Source: a virus | Virus record (IMG/VR): IMGVR_UViG_3300032053_000463 | Location: 1 to 25,585 of that record | Length of the DNA: 25,585 bases | Strand: one strand, 5' to 3' | Notes under the pieces: generated by a model | The model's database searches: none | Seen by the model: only the letters and a program-made list of their open reading frames with translations | Told to the model about the DNA's origin: nothing | Shown: positions 13,572 through 21,778 of the stretch, piece after piece | How positions within the stretch are numbered: the first letter of the stretch is position 1 | How the letters are laid out: every line of letters starts with the position of its first letter | Program-made: the position numbers and the translations under genes

Positions 13572-14742
13572 CCAAGCAGGTCAAACACTGGATTTATCGA
13601 ACGTCATCACGGTGACGGTTCTGCCGACTCCGGCACAACTGGGCACTCCTCTCATCAACACAATTGCCCTCTTCTCGAAAGAGGCTCCGTCTGGCTGGGT
13701 CGCTGGGCAGACCTACGGGGTATACAAGGAGGCAAGTGCGGCAGCAACGGATTTCGGGTCCAACTCGAACGCCTACGCCATCGCGCAGGCAGTCTTCAAT
13801 CAGACCCCGAATCCCGTGGGGACGCAAGGATATCTGGTTATTGTCCCACGCCTGACATCACCCTCTCTGGAGTCGGTGCGTGACGCCATCACGCGGACCA
13901 AGGACCATGTTTACTACTACGGGGTCCTCATAGATGAGGAGATGGGGGACCAGGCGTCTGAGTTCGCGGCGCTGGCGGCGCAGGTCCACGGGCTGCATAA
14001 GATGCTGGGCTACTGCTCGTCGAGCATCGCCGATTTGCAACCGGGCTCGATGCTGGATCTGGTGCGGCAGGGCTCCGAATTCCGTGGGCGCATGTTTTAC
14101 CACGGCAATACTCTCCTCAACGGCGCCGGCGCGCAGCAGACGCAGATCTTCGCAGCGGCCTACCTCGGCCGCGGGCTGTCGGTGGACTTTGGGGGCGTGG
14201 GAACCTCCATCACGATGCACGGCAAGACGCTGGTTGGGATCACCCCGGACCAGACCATCGGGCAGACCCAACTCACTCTGGCCCAGGTGGCCGGCATAGA
14301 CGTCTATGTGTCGGTGGCCGGCATTCCGATGGTGTTCTGCTCGCAGGAGAACACCTACTTCGACGAAGCATACAACGAGGACTGGTTCGCCTTCGCGCTC
14401 CAGGTCGCCGGATTTAATTACCTCATGCCTGTCAGTTTCAAGATTCCGCAAACGGAAGAGGGGATGAGCGGGCTGAAGGACGCCTACCGCAAAGTATGCG
14501 AGCAGGCGAAGACCGCAACGGTGCTGGCGCCCGGGGAGTGGACGGCGGCGGTTCCCTCCGGCGTCCCCCAGGTGCTGTTCAAGAGCAATCTCTCCAAGGT
14601 CGGATACTTCGTTTACTCACTGCCGGTCGCGCAGCAAAGCTCGACGGACAGGGCGGCGCGCAAGGCGCCGCTTATCCAGATCGCCGCCAAACTCGCCGGG
14701 GCTATTCACAGCTCCAACGTACTCGTACTCATGAATGAATGA
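13564..14742 (+). CDS. Contractile tail sheath protein (DUF3383-like)
   Basis: The 392-aa product starts with an N-terminal region with VITVTVLPTPAQLG and IALFSKEAP, then YGVYKEASAAATDFG, as in DUF3383 sheath proteins. The middle has VYYYGVLIDE and the C-terminus ends ...LAGAIHSSNVLVLMNE, where the sheath handshake strand is expected. Sheath subunits surround the tube and contract on host binding. The tail tube gene follows after 23 bases with an aggagg ribosome site, so this pair defines a contractile tail. Length is in the family's normal range. Confidence 0.85.
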   Translation: MSDQAGQTLDLSNVITVTVLPTPAQLGTPLINTIALFSKEAPSGWVAGQTYGVYKEASAAATDFGSNSNAYAIAQAVFNQTPNPVGTQGYLVIVPRLTSPSLESVRDAITRTKDHVYYYGVLIDEEMGDQASEFAALAAQVHGLHKMLGYCSSSIADLQPGSMLDLVRQGSEFRGRMFYHGNTLLNGAGAQQTQIFAAAYLGRGLSVDFGGVGTSITMHGKTLVGITPDQTIGQTQLTLAQVAGIDVYVSVAGIPMVFCSQENTYFDEAYNEDWFAFALQVAGFNYLMPVSFKIPQTEEGMSGLKDAYRKVCEQAKTATVLAPGEWTAAVPSGVPQVLFKSNLSKVGYFVYSLPVAQQSSTDRAARKAPLIQIAAKLAGAIHSSNVLVLMNE

Positions 14743-14765
14743 TTTAGAAACAGGAGGGTAACGCC

Positions 14766-15227
14766 ATGTCAGAAGGAGCGGTAGCTCTTGCCGGGAAGGA
14801 CGTAATAATCATAGACGGTGAGGTGATCTCCGCTCTAGCGGATGCCGACGCCATCAAGCTGGACTTCTCCACGCCGATTGGGGTCATGAAAGTATCAAAA
14901 GACGGTAATGCGATCTATGCCATGCAGTACTCGGGGCAGGTCGTGAAAGTGACATTGCGCCTAGTGCGGGGATCGGCGGATGACCAACTCCTGAATAGCC
15001 GCTTGCAGGACTGGATCGCCGCTCCAGCGGATTTTGAGCTCATGACGGGATCGTTCATTAAACGCATCGGCGATGGCAAGGGGAATATCCTATCCGAGGT
15101 TTACCAAATCGCCGGGGGGATCTTCGATACGATTCCATCGACAAAGATGAACACCGAGGGGGACGTCGAGCAGTCCGTCACCGAATACACCATGCTCTTC
15201 CGGAACAACGTCCGCATGATGCAGTAA
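14766..15227 (+). CDS. Tail tube protein
   Basis: This 153-aa protein directly downstream of the sheath has the tube-protein layout: an N-terminal beta segment (DVIIIDGEVISALADAD), a central QVVKVTLRLVRGSADD strand-helix, and a C-terminal EYTMLFRNNV strand ending the hexamer-forming sheet. Position, size and composition match tail tube proteins of the DUF3277/KPP10 type. It has a strong ribosome site (aggaggg about 7 bases upstream). Stacked hexameric rings of this protein would form the DNA channel. Confidence 0.8.
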   Translation: MSEGAVALAGKDVIIIDGEVISALADADAIKLDFSTPIGVMKVSKDGNAIYAMQYSGQVVKVTLRLVRGSADDQLLNSRLQDWIAAPADFELMTGSFIKRIGDGKGNILSEVYQIAGGIFDTIPSTKMNTEGDVEQSVTEYTMLFRNNVRMMQ

Positions 15228-15232
15228 TGACA

Positions 15233-15247
15233 GCCGGCAAAGCCGGC
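15233..15247 (+). promoter_or_regulatory. Small hairpin between tube and chaperone genes
   Basis: Two copies of the palindrome gccggc separated by aaa can pair as a 6-bp stem just ahead of the ggagggagg ribosome site for the chaperone. It could lower chaperone translation relative to tube. It may also be incidental in GC-rich DNA. Confidence 0.3.
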
Positions 15248-15262
15248 AGAGGAGGGAGGCAA

Positions 15263-15757
15263 GTGGATCAACAGGGAAATGAGTACACGCTGCCCAGCGG
15301 CGCCAAGCTCTATGCAAGCGTGGCTCCATGGGCGGATATCAAAGCGCTGCATGACGCGCTGCTTGACGAGATCAGGGGGAAGGGCGTCGGCGAGTTGGAT
15401 CTCGTGGCTCTCCAGAAGGCATATGAGGGGGGAAACCCGGAAGGGTTCAACCACCTCGTGGACAAGATGATGGGGCTTCTAGCGTCCAAGCCGATCGAGG
15501 AGGCTGTCTTCAAGTGCGCCGAGAAGGCGCTATACCGCCCGGACGGTGAGGAGTCCTCGGTGCGTGTCACGCGGGCGCTGTTCGACGACCCCAAACTGCG
15601 GGAGCGGGTGCGCGAGGACTACTACGCGATCTGCCTCGGAGTGGGGGGGGTGAACCTGCGCCCTTTTGTCAAGGCGCTCTTTTCAGCGTTAAAGGCCCGC
15701 GCGGGGAAGCGCGCCGACATCCAAGGACCGAGTGCCGCATCGGCGACGCCGAGTTAG
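15263..15757 (+). CDS. Tail assembly chaperone (gpG-like)
   Basis: The GTG at 15263 is preferred because ggagggagg at 15251-15259 is an excellent ribosome site; an ATG at 15227 overlapping the tube stop would add 12 low-complexity residues encoded by that same site. The 164-aa product sits between tube and tape measure and is helical (DIKALHDALLDEI, PIEEAVFKCAEKALYR, FDDPKLRERVREDYY, NLRPFVKALFSAL), which matches tail chaperones. These bind the tape measure during tail assembly. A second reading frame continues the protein after a -1 shift. Confidence 0.75.
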   Translation: MDQQGNEYTLPSGAKLYASVAPWADIKALHDALLDEIRGKGVGELDLVALQKAYEGGNPEGFNHLVDKMMGLLASKPIEEAVFKCAEKALYRPDGEESSVRVTRALFDDPKLRERVREDYYAICLGVGGVNLRPFVKALFSALKARAGKRADIQGPSAASATPS

Positions 15758-15915
15758 CGGCGCTGCGCCTGGCGTCGCTGGGCTATGGCGGCGGCGACCC
15801 GGAGAGGGTACTGGGGATGCGCGGCGATCTGGTAATAGCCGCGCTGCAGTACGAGACGTTCAAGGCCGAATACCAGGAGGTCTTTCTGGAGATGAATAAG
15901 CCGGAAAGGCGCTGA
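15550..15915 (+). CDS. Frameshift-dependent extension of tail chaperone (gpT-like)
   Basis: In the -1 frame relative to the chaperone, the DNA is open from 15550 to the TGA at 15913-15915. The 3' part reads as a convincing protein (ELAALRLASLGYGGGDPERV, then a segment with LQYETFKAEYQEVFLEMNK). It has no start codon before an ATG at 15817, so it is probably made only as a chaperone fusion by -1 slippage. The 5' part of this frame (about 15649-15730) reads as noise, so the slip likely occurs late in the first frame. A G/GT pair in this position is standard for long-tailed phages. Confidence 0.65.
   Translation, partial: GVLGACHAGAVRRPQTAGAGARGLLRDLPRSGGGEPAPFCQGALFSVKGPRGEARRHPRTECRIGDAELAALRLASLGYGGGDPERVLGMRGDLVIAALQYETFKAEYQEVFLEMNKPERR
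15643..15710 (+). promoter_or_regulatory. Candidate -1 ribosomal frameshift region
   Basis: Two candidates lie here. A run of eight G at 15643-15650 gives an in-phase G GGG GGG slippery heptamer on which both tRNAs re-pair perfectly after -1 slippage. GGGGAAG at 15703-15709 is less canonical but nearer the point where the extension frame becomes protein-like. Which one is used cannot be decided from sequence alone. Confidence 0.45.
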
Positions 15916-15916
15916 G

Positions 15917-16960
15917 ATGGGCACCCGCATAGGAGAATTTTTCGTCGATCTGGTGGTGGATGCCGCCACCGGGAATCTTTCCGTTCGGCAGCTCGTGGCG
16001 GCCTTTGGAGAGTTAGAGTCCACTTCGTTGGGCGGTGTATATGGCGTCAGCAAGATCGTGGGGGCCATGCTTGATCTGGCCGTAGCAAGTATTGATGCGG
16101 CTGCAGGGCTGATGGACCTGGAAACAAGGACCGGCCTGTCCGCTCAGGCAATTCAGAAATGGCAGATAGCCGCGCAACGAGCAAATGTGTCTGCCGCCAC
16201 CATAAATACGACCATATTCGGATTTCAACGGGCCATGGCCGCCATGGAAATGAAGAAGGACATGCCCTGGGCATTGCAGCTTCTTAAAATTGATCCGTAC
16301 TTAGATAAAGCGCATCATAAACTCAAGAGCGTCATGGCCATTGTAACGGAGATGTCCAAGAGGGGTGCCTTCTGGAAACTATCCCCGGGGGTGCGCGAAG
16401 CAGCACTCGGCACCATCGGCGTACCTTCCGAAATGCTGCTTATCATGGAGAAAATACGGCGCGGCAAATGGCAGAAGATGCTCGATGAGGCGGGGGGCAT
16501 AACTGCCGAGCAGATGGCTCCCCTAACGGATATACACAATGAGATGACAGAAATTAGGCTGCTAGCCCGCGATATCGGCACATATTTTCTTATCGATATG
16601 GAAAAAGTCGCGCATGTATTCACATTCATGAAATCTGAACTTACGGATTTACTTAAAATTCTGCGCGCCTCGAAAGAAGAATTAAAGGGAGCCGCGCAAT
16701 TAGGAATAACCGCTTATGGAAAAGAGCTTGGGGCGCCCTCTGCCATGTTGGGGGCCCTTGAATTTATCAGGAAGACCATAATAGCCCCCACATTGAGTAT
16801 ACCAATGACTGCGGGTATCGTGCGCGATGTCATTGCGCATATCACGGTGAATGTCGATGCCGCCACGGGATCCGTCCAGAGAAAAACCACTGAGCGTATC
16901 CCCGTGACTTCGCAGGACATGCACGGGGCCAGCAGGCAAATCAGCGCCGGCGGGAAATGA
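15917..16960 (+). CDS. Tape measure protein (short)
   Basis: This 347-aa, largely helical protein starts one base after the chaperone-extension stop. It begins with GEFFVDLVVDAATGNLSVRQ, typical of tape measure N-termini in contractile-tailed phages, and has a hydrophobic Gly/Ala stretch at about 35-65 (GVSKIVGAMLDLAVASIDAA) likely to interact with the membrane. The C-terminal part returns to beta structure (ITVNVDAATGS). Tape measure length sets tail length; at about 0.15 nm per residue, the relation known for lambda-like tails, this would be a short tail of about 50 nm. No lysozyme or peptidase domain is seen. Confidence 0.75.
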   Translation: MGTRIGEFFVDLVVDAATGNLSVRQLVAAFGELESTSLGGVYGVSKIVGAMLDLAVASIDAAAGLMDLETRTGLSAQAIQKWQIAAQRANVSAATINTTIFGFQRAMAAMEMKKDMPWALQLLKIDPYLDKAHHKLKSVMAIVTEMSKRGAFWKLSPGVREAALGTIGVPSEMLLIMEKIRRGKWQKMLDEAGGITAEQMAPLTDIHNEMTEIRLLARDIGTYFLIDMEKVAHVFTFMKSELTDLLKILRASKEELKGAAQLGITAYGKELGAPSAMLGALEFIRKTIIAPTLSIPMTAGIVRDVIAHITVNVDAATGSVQRKTTERIPVTSQDMHGASRQISAGGK

Positions 16961-16961
16961 T

Positions 16962-17726
16962 ATGCTTGGGACCATTATCCCCACTACGACGCGCGCCCTG
17001 GCGGCGGCGGCAGCGGCCCGCACACTTGTCGCAAGTTTAATGCGGCCCCGCATAAAGACCGATTTATTGTACTACATGGCGAAGGATATTGGCGGTTTCG
17101 AGTTCGATTATATCGGCGACGAACGGCTTGAAGCGCAGTCCGAGATTACAGATCATTTCACAGAGAATAACTGGTTTTTGCAGGACCATGCGGCCCTGAA
17201 ACCCATAACACTGACCTGCAAGGGATTCGTGGCGGAAACCAAACAGACAAAGACGCAGGCTGTTGGATTTATGGGCGCATTGATGTCGCAGCTTGCCCCG
17301 GTTACGCCTTATCTTACGCGGTACACTCCGGGGACGGCAGCAACAATGGGAACGGCCATTTTAGTAGCAACAGACGTCGAGAATAAGATCCGCAAGGCGC
17401 TCTCCATAGCCAACTCTATCGGGAAATTATTTAGCCCCCTGATGAAGACTAGGTGCCAGGAGGCATACGCCAAGCTCACATCCCTTCGCAATATGCAATA
17501 TACTTTTGCGGTCGTCACCCCATTTCAGAATTTCAAGGACATGATGATCACAAACATCACTCTGGTGTCCCCGGAGGACTCCCGCGGGATTACGGATGTT
17601 ACAGTTACGCTCAAGGAGATCCGGATCGTAAAGGCCGTAAGCACCAAGGCGACGCAGAATCTGGGGGCGACCAATGGGATCTCCAACGCCGCCGGACCGG
17701 CGGGTGCGGTAGGGCGGGTATCATGA
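16962..17726 (+). CDS. Dit-like baseplate protein
   Basis: This 254-aa protein has an Ala-rich N-terminus, then the typical phrase around residues 50-85: RLEAQSEITDHFTENN, then WFLQDHAALKPITLTCKGFV. That pattern (IT.H..E.N...QDH...P....L.G.V) is characteristic of the N-terminal domain of Dit-like/DUF6046 tail proteins. The C-terminal half includes NITLVSPEDSRGITDVTVTL, a long strand pair. It sits between the tape measure and the plug and hub genes, and would form a ring linking tube to baseplate. Confidence 0.65.
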   Translation: MLGTIIPTTTRALAAAAAARTLVASLMRPRIKTDLLYYMAKDIGGFEFDYIGDERLEAQSEITDHFTENNWFLQDHAALKPITLTCKGFVAETKQTKTQAVGFMGALMSQLAPVTPYLTRYTPGTAATMGTAILVATDVENKIRKALSIANSIGKLFSPLMKTRCQEAYAKLTSLRNMQYTFAVVTPFQNFKDMMITNITLVSPEDSRGITDVTVTLKEIRIVKAVSTKATQNLGATNGISNAAGPAGAVGRVS

Positions 17727-18070
17727 ATCTGATCAACACGCTGACCGCTGCCGAGAATCAAAGCCTTGCGTTTATCCTCGCGGACGGGAGCACGATCAAT
17801 CTGAATTTCGTCTACAAAAGCGCCATAGAGCGATGGTCGGTGAACATCGCGTACAAAAATTTCACTGCCAACGGGATTATCTTGTCCACGCATCCCAATC
17901 TGCTGAGGGTGTGGCGGAACGTCCTCCCGTTCGGGATGGCCGTAGTCTCGACCGATAGGGCGGACCCGTTCAAACTCGACGACTTCATGAGCGGCCGGAT
18001 ATCTGTATACATTCTCGATAGCACTTCTGAAAACGTCGAAGTGCAGGATATAGAGGAGGCGTACTTCTAG
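17723..18070 (+). CDS. Baseplate plug protein (Pam3 gp18-like / DUF6983)
   Basis: Start ATG 17723 overlaps the previous stop (TCATGA); the frame is open upstream only as an overlap. The 115-aa product has FVYKSAIERWSVNIAYKN (the R-W-x-V/L-x-I-x-Y core), then THPNLLRVWRN and LPFGMAVVSTD, and ends ...EEAYF. This order (RW...Y, then NLL, then LPFG) matches the small plug protein of simple contractile baseplates such as cyanophage Pam3. It would close the tube end before infection. Next-gene overlap is one base (TAG/GTG). Confidence 0.65.
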   Translation: MNLINTLTAAENQSLAFILADGSTINLNFVYKSAIERWSVNIAYKNFTANGIILSTHPNLLRVWRNVLPFGMAVVSTDRADPFKLDDFMSGRISVYILDSTSENVEVQDIEEAYF

Positions 18071-18957
18071 TGGAGAAGTTCCAGCGCGACTACGAACTCA
18101 CCGTCACGGGCAGATCAGGAATGGTGCACACGATTTCCTATCCCATTACGGTTGAATTCACCGTGGATCGGCAGAACTTCTCCTCCTGCAATACGGGACA
18201 CTTCATTCTTTATAACCTAAGCCCCCTGCAACGCAAGGACATTCTCCGGGACAACTATCCAGGGCAGGCGGACCTCCTGCTCCGCTTTAACGCCGGCTAC
18301 CGTACGCTGGGAACACGCCCCACCATATTCCAGGGAAGCGTCGTCCGCGCCTTTTCCTACAGATCGCAGGGGGATTTGATCACGGAAATAGAGGGGCTAG
18401 ATGGTATTTACGGAGTAGAGGAGGCGCAAGTAGAACTGAAAATAACGGCGGATACCTGGGACACTAAAAAGGTAATCCGTTCCTTGGCCTCAATTCTAGC
18501 CCCGAAGCGTTTACGGATTGGCGCTATCGGGGAGCTCAATTTCAAGGCGCCATTACGCGGTAAAGTATGGTCTGGGACCATCTGGGAGTTCTTCAAACAT
18601 ATCGTACAGGATGATGGAATGGCCTTCATCGATCTCGAAAAAATACACCTCTTAAAGAAAACCGAGGCGTTCCGGGCATTCGGCACCCTTCCCAAGATTG
18701 ACGACTCCACCGGTCTGCTGGAGGTCCCGCGCAGGCAACTAAATACAATAAAATTCAAAATGATCTTCGAGCCCAACCTGATCCTGGGGCAACTCGTAGA
18801 CGTACGCAGCACATTGTTGGAGGACAACAATGGCCTCTGGCGGGTGGAGGGAATTCTCCATGAAGGGAAGATTTCCGGGGCCGTGGATGGCGGGGCGACG
18901 ACATCCATTACGGCCTGGCAGTCCGACGCCGGCTTCGACATGGTGGCGCTAGAATGA
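18070..18957 (+). CDS. Baseplate hub protein (gp27-like)
   Basis: GTG start at 18070 overlaps the upstream stop. The 295-aa protein has the two-barrel hub layout: an N-terminal barrel with ISYPITVEFTVDRQN, CNTGHFILYNLS and ILRDNYPGQADLLLRFNAGY, then a middle domain (YGVEEAQVELKITADTWDT, KKVIRSLA), and a C-terminal part with QLVDVRSTLLEDNNGLWRVE. Hub trimers bridge the sixfold tube and the threefold spike. It is followed by the spike gene with a four-base overlap, as expected for interacting partners. Confidence 0.7.
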   Translation: MEKFQRDYELTVTGRSGMVHTISYPITVEFTVDRQNFSSCNTGHFILYNLSPLQRKDILRDNYPGQADLLLRFNAGYRTLGTRPTIFQGSVVRAFSYRSQGDLITEIEGLDGIYGVEEAQVELKITADTWDTKKVIRSLASILAPKRLRIGAIGELNFKAPLRGKVWSGTIWEFFKHIVQDDGMAFIDLEKIHLLKKTEAFRAFGTLPKIDDSTGLLEVPRRQLNTIKFKMIFEPNLILGQLVDVRSTLLEDNNGLWRVEGILHEGKISGAVDGGATTSITAWQSDAGFDMVALE

Positions 18958-19598
18958 ATAGCGGTAGGTATATCCTGCCCCCCGGGCTTGTCGAGCTCAA
19001 CGGCCTCCAGAAACGTGACATCTTCAACTCATTGCGGGTCGCCATGCCGGGGACTATCCAGGAATACAATTCCGCGAAACGCACGGCTACTGTTCAGCCC
19101 GGCTACAATAGGGTGTATAACGACGGAACGGAGATGCCCCTACCGCCTCTGCTGGACTGCCCCGTGTTCACCCTCCAGGGGGGCGGAATTCATGTGGGAT
19201 TCCCCATCAGCAAAGGTGATGAATGCCTGGTGGTTTTCGGGGATGCCAATATCGACGCCTGGTTCGTGAGCGGCGGGACGCGAACTCCCATGTGCAACAG
19301 GCGCCATGATCTCTCGGATGGATTCGCCCTTGTAGGGGTCAACTCGCTGATTGGGGTTAAGAAATTAGCATCCGCTTTAGAAGTGGATGAGGGAGGCCTT
19401 GCAGACGCCACATCTAAAATATCCCTCAAGGCTGGGAGAATAAAGATATCAAACAATACGAAGAGCCTCGCAACAGTGTTGCAAAACTTAGTGGAGGGCA
19501 TTCAGGGGCTGACCTGCGCGGCGCCGGGGTCTCCCGTAGTGGACACCACGAATAAGGTGGCCACAGCACTTACGGATATAGCGGCCCTGCTCTATTAA
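18954..19598 (+). CDS. Baseplate spike / puncturing protein (Gp138-N / gpV-like)
   Basis: This 214-aa protein has an OB-fold-like N-terminal domain with the family phrases PGTIQEYNSAKRTATVQP, then CPVFTLQGGGIHVGFPISKG, DECLVVFGDANIDAW and RRHDLSDGFA, all characteristic of Gp138-type phage spikes. The C-terminal part, ISLKAGRIKISNNTKSL, looks like beta-helix, followed by a short helical tail. The spike pierces the outer layer on sheath contraction. It is short, so the needle tip is simple, and no metal-binding HxH tip motif is visible. Confidence 0.8.
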   Translation: MNSGRYILPPGLVELNGLQKRDIFNSLRVAMPGTIQEYNSAKRTATVQPGYNRVYNDGTEMPLPPLLDCPVFTLQGGGIHVGFPISKGDECLVVFGDANIDAWFVSGGTRTPMCNRRHDLSDGFALVGVNSLIGVKKLASALEVDEGGLADATSKISLKAGRIKISNNTKSLATVLQNLVEGIQGLTCAAPGSPVVDTTNKVATALTDIAALLY

Positions 19599-19599
19599 C

Positions 19600-19974
19600 A
19601 TGAAATTTCGGGGCCTCGACGCCGCGCAGGATTGGATGCTGGGGCAGGGACTTGGCTCCTATGCCCGCGAGGAGGCCGCGCTCGCGTTGGATATCGCAAC
19701 GCGCATCCGGTCTTGGTATGGGAATTGCTTCTTCGATAAGGAGGCCGGAATCGACTGGCTTAACCGCATGAACAAAGGGCAGCTGGACAACCTTCTGCTT
19801 GAGCTGCAGACCGTCATCCTCCAGACCGATGGCACTGTCAAAATCAACACATTCAATGCGACGCTGGCCACCCGGACGCGCCATTGCGTGGTCTCCTACG
19901 ACATTCAGACCATCTTCAGCCCTTCCTTCCGCAAGCAGCTGGATATAATCTCCCAGGAGTTGCCCAATGCCTAA
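19600..19974 (+). CDS. gp25-like / gpW-type baseplate wedge protein
   Basis: This 124-aa protein contains GLDAAQDWMLGQGLGSY near the N-terminus, then EEAALALDIATRIRSWYGN and CFFDKEAGIDWL, the standard layout of gp25/DUF2634 wedge proteins. These join the sheath's first ring to the baseplate. It overlaps the gpJ-like gene by 8 bases, a conserved arrangement in contractile systems. Confidence 0.75.
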   Translation: MKFRGLDAAQDWMLGQGLGSYAREEAALALDIATRIRSWYGNCFFDKEAGIDWLNRMNKGQLDNLLLELQTVILQTDGTVKINTFNATLATRTRHCVVSYDIQTIFSPSFRKQLDIISQELPNA

Positions 19975-21145
19975 CCAATTAGACGCCGATGGGCTGCAGG
20001 TCGCCACTGCCGATGAGCAGACCACAGCCATTCAGGACAGCCTCAAGTCCATCTTCGGGACGGATATCAACCTCGCGTCCAACTCCCCGGATGGGCAGCT
20101 TATCGGCATCTTAGTGCAGGCGATGCAGGATTTCCTGGATCTTCTCGTCAATATCTATAATGGATTTTCAGTCAGCAGCGCATATGGTACGTCCCTCCAC
20201 CAGCTCGTGGCTATCAACGGCCTTGCCATTCAAGGGGGAACATACACCACGACCCCCGTCGAGATCACAGCCGACAGGGCGCTGACGCTGCCAGGGCTCG
20301 ACCAGGACGTAGCTCTCCCCTTCCTGGTGAAGGACGTGAACAACATCTGGACGCTCATATCCAGTTATTCCTTCGGCGGGGCCGCGACGCAGGCCCTCGT
20401 ATTCCGCTGCGACGAGATGGGGCCGATCCAGCCGCTCTCAAATACTATCGTCAACATCGCCACGCCGACACTTGGAATTACCGATTCCAACAACCCCCCC
20501 AGCACACTCGTTGACGTCGTTATCGGGCAGAACGAGGAGACCGACGTAGCTCTGCGCGTGCGCCACGGCAAGAGCTTCAAACTCGCCGCCACATGCCCCG
20601 CGGACTCGATCGAGGCGGCGCTCCTGGCGATCCCAACGGCTACAGACGCACTTGTGGTTGAGAACGACACAGCCGCCCCGGTCGGCGTAGTGCCCGCGCA
20701 TAGCGTCTGGCCGATCGTGGTGGGCGGGACGTCCGCGGAAATCGCGGCGGCGATATACGCCAAAAAGGCCCCGGGCTGCGGGCTCTACGGCGCAGTGTCG
20801 CAGGTAGTCGCGCGGCCAAACGGGCTCCCGGCCACGATGTACTGGGACACGGGCGTCGAGCAACGCCTCTACGCCCAGTTCGACATCATCCCGACCGTCA
20901 CCGGCGTAACTTTCGACGAAGACCTCATCAAGCAGGAGTTGGCGGCCGCCCTGCTGGGCCACTTCAATCTCGCCAAGCCGGCGACGCTCGGCGACATCGT
21001 CCGCGCCATGTACGGCATCGAGCCGCGGGCTATCCTGGTGTCGACGGGCGTGTCGACGGATGGGATGTCCTACTCCGATACCGTCACGCCGACGTCCTCG
21101 AAGTACTACTTCTCGCTCGCGGCCGCCGATATAGACATCACATGA
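19967..21145 (+). CDS. Baseplate J-like protein (wedge)
   Basis: The 392-aa product begins with a helical N-terminus (SIFGTDINLASNSPDGQLIG, then QAMQDFLDLLVNIYNGFSV), continues through the strand-rich core (TTTPVEITADRALTLPG), and has the central ALRVRHGKSFKL plus GVVPAHSVWPIVVGGTS region typical of gpJ-like proteins. The C-terminal half carries FDIIPTVTGVTFDED and IKQELAAALLGHFNLAKP. Together with the gp25-like and gpI/DUF2612 neighbours it would form the wedge that triggers sheath contraction and holds the fibres. Confidence 0.8.
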   Translation: MPNQLDADGLQVATADEQTTAIQDSLKSIFGTDINLASNSPDGQLIGILVQAMQDFLDLLVNIYNGFSVSSAYGTSLHQLVAINGLAIQGGTYTTTPVEITADRALTLPGLDQDVALPFLVKDVNNIWTLISSYSFGGAATQALVFRCDEMGPIQPLSNTIVNIATPTLGITDSNNPPSTLVDVVIGQNEETDVALRVRHGKSFKLAATCPADSIEAALLAIPTATDALVVENDTAAPVGVVPAHSVWPIVVGGTSAEIAAAIYAKKAPGCGLYGAVSQVVARPNGLPATMYWDTGVEQRLYAQFDIIPTVTGVTFDEDLIKQELAAALLGHFNLAKPATLGDIVRAMYGIEPRAILVSTGVSTDGMSYSDTVTPTSSKYYFSLAAADIDIT

Positions 21146-21768
21146 GCGCCATAGACGATCTGACGAAGTACTATCAGGATTTGCTGATAATCCAGTACTT
21201 TAATAAGCCAAAGGCGCGCGGCGTCATCGGTGCCTTCGTAGGAACGCTGCTCGCCGACGCCATCGCGATCTCGGTGCGCGACGGGTTCGCCCTGGACACT
21301 GCCGTCGGCCAGCAGCTCGACTTCTTGGGAAAGCTGCGCGGGGTGACTAGGTACTCGTACTTGATAGATCTGAACAAGACGTACGTGGGGATACCAAGCG
21401 CCACTGATGGTGCCATCGCGTCGTACATGGGCCTGGCGAGCTACTACGACTCCGCCCTGCCTCCGTGGTGGTACGTCATGAGCTACGACGACTTCACGAC
21501 GCACACGCTCCTCGACGGCGAGTTCCGCCGGGTCATAAAGTACCTGGCGAAGGTTCATTCCTCGGATCATGCGTATGCGTCGCTTGACGCGCTCTGTTAC
21601 GAGTTCTTCGGCGGAAATGTCGACCTCGTGGATAATCTGGACATGACAATTACGTACCGGCATTTAACCTCGGACACGGACAGCTTTTTCCTCATAGTAA
21701 AGCAGATGGAGCTGCTGCCGAAGCTGGCAGGCGTAACGGTTACGACGGCGGAAGTTGCATCTTTCTGA
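21142..21768 (+). CDS. gpI-like baseplate protein (DUF2612)
   Basis: Start ATG overlaps the J-like stop by four bases. The 208-aa protein opens with DDLTKYYQDLLIIQYFNKPK, the DUF2612 signature, and continues with ALDTAVGQQLDFLGKLRGV, then RRVIKYLAKVHSSDHAY. Its C-terminal domain is beta-rich. Proteins in this slot form the tip of the wedge and attach the receptor-binding proteins, which is consistent with the two fibre-type genes that follow. Confidence 0.75.
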   Translation: MSAIDDLTKYYQDLLIIQYFNKPKARGVIGAFVGTLLADAIAISVRDGFALDTAVGQQLDFLGKLRGVTRYSYLIDLNKTYVGIPSATDGAIASYMGLASYYDSALPPWWYVMSYDDFTTHTLLDGEFRRVIKYLAKVHSSDHAYASLDALCYEFFGGNVDLVDNLDMTITYRHLTSDTDSFFLIVKQMELLPKLAGVTVTTAEVASF

Positions 21769-21778
21769 GGGGGATGAC

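Noticed and set aside
13858-14451. Minus-strand ORF of 197 aa opposite the sheath gene
   Set aside because: Antisense shadow; the sheath reading on the + strand has clear family features.
15227-15262. ATG 15227 as the start of the tail chaperone
   Set aside because: It overlaps the tube stop and is possible, but the added residues are encoded by the ribosome site itself. GTG 15263 has far better spacing to ggagggagg.
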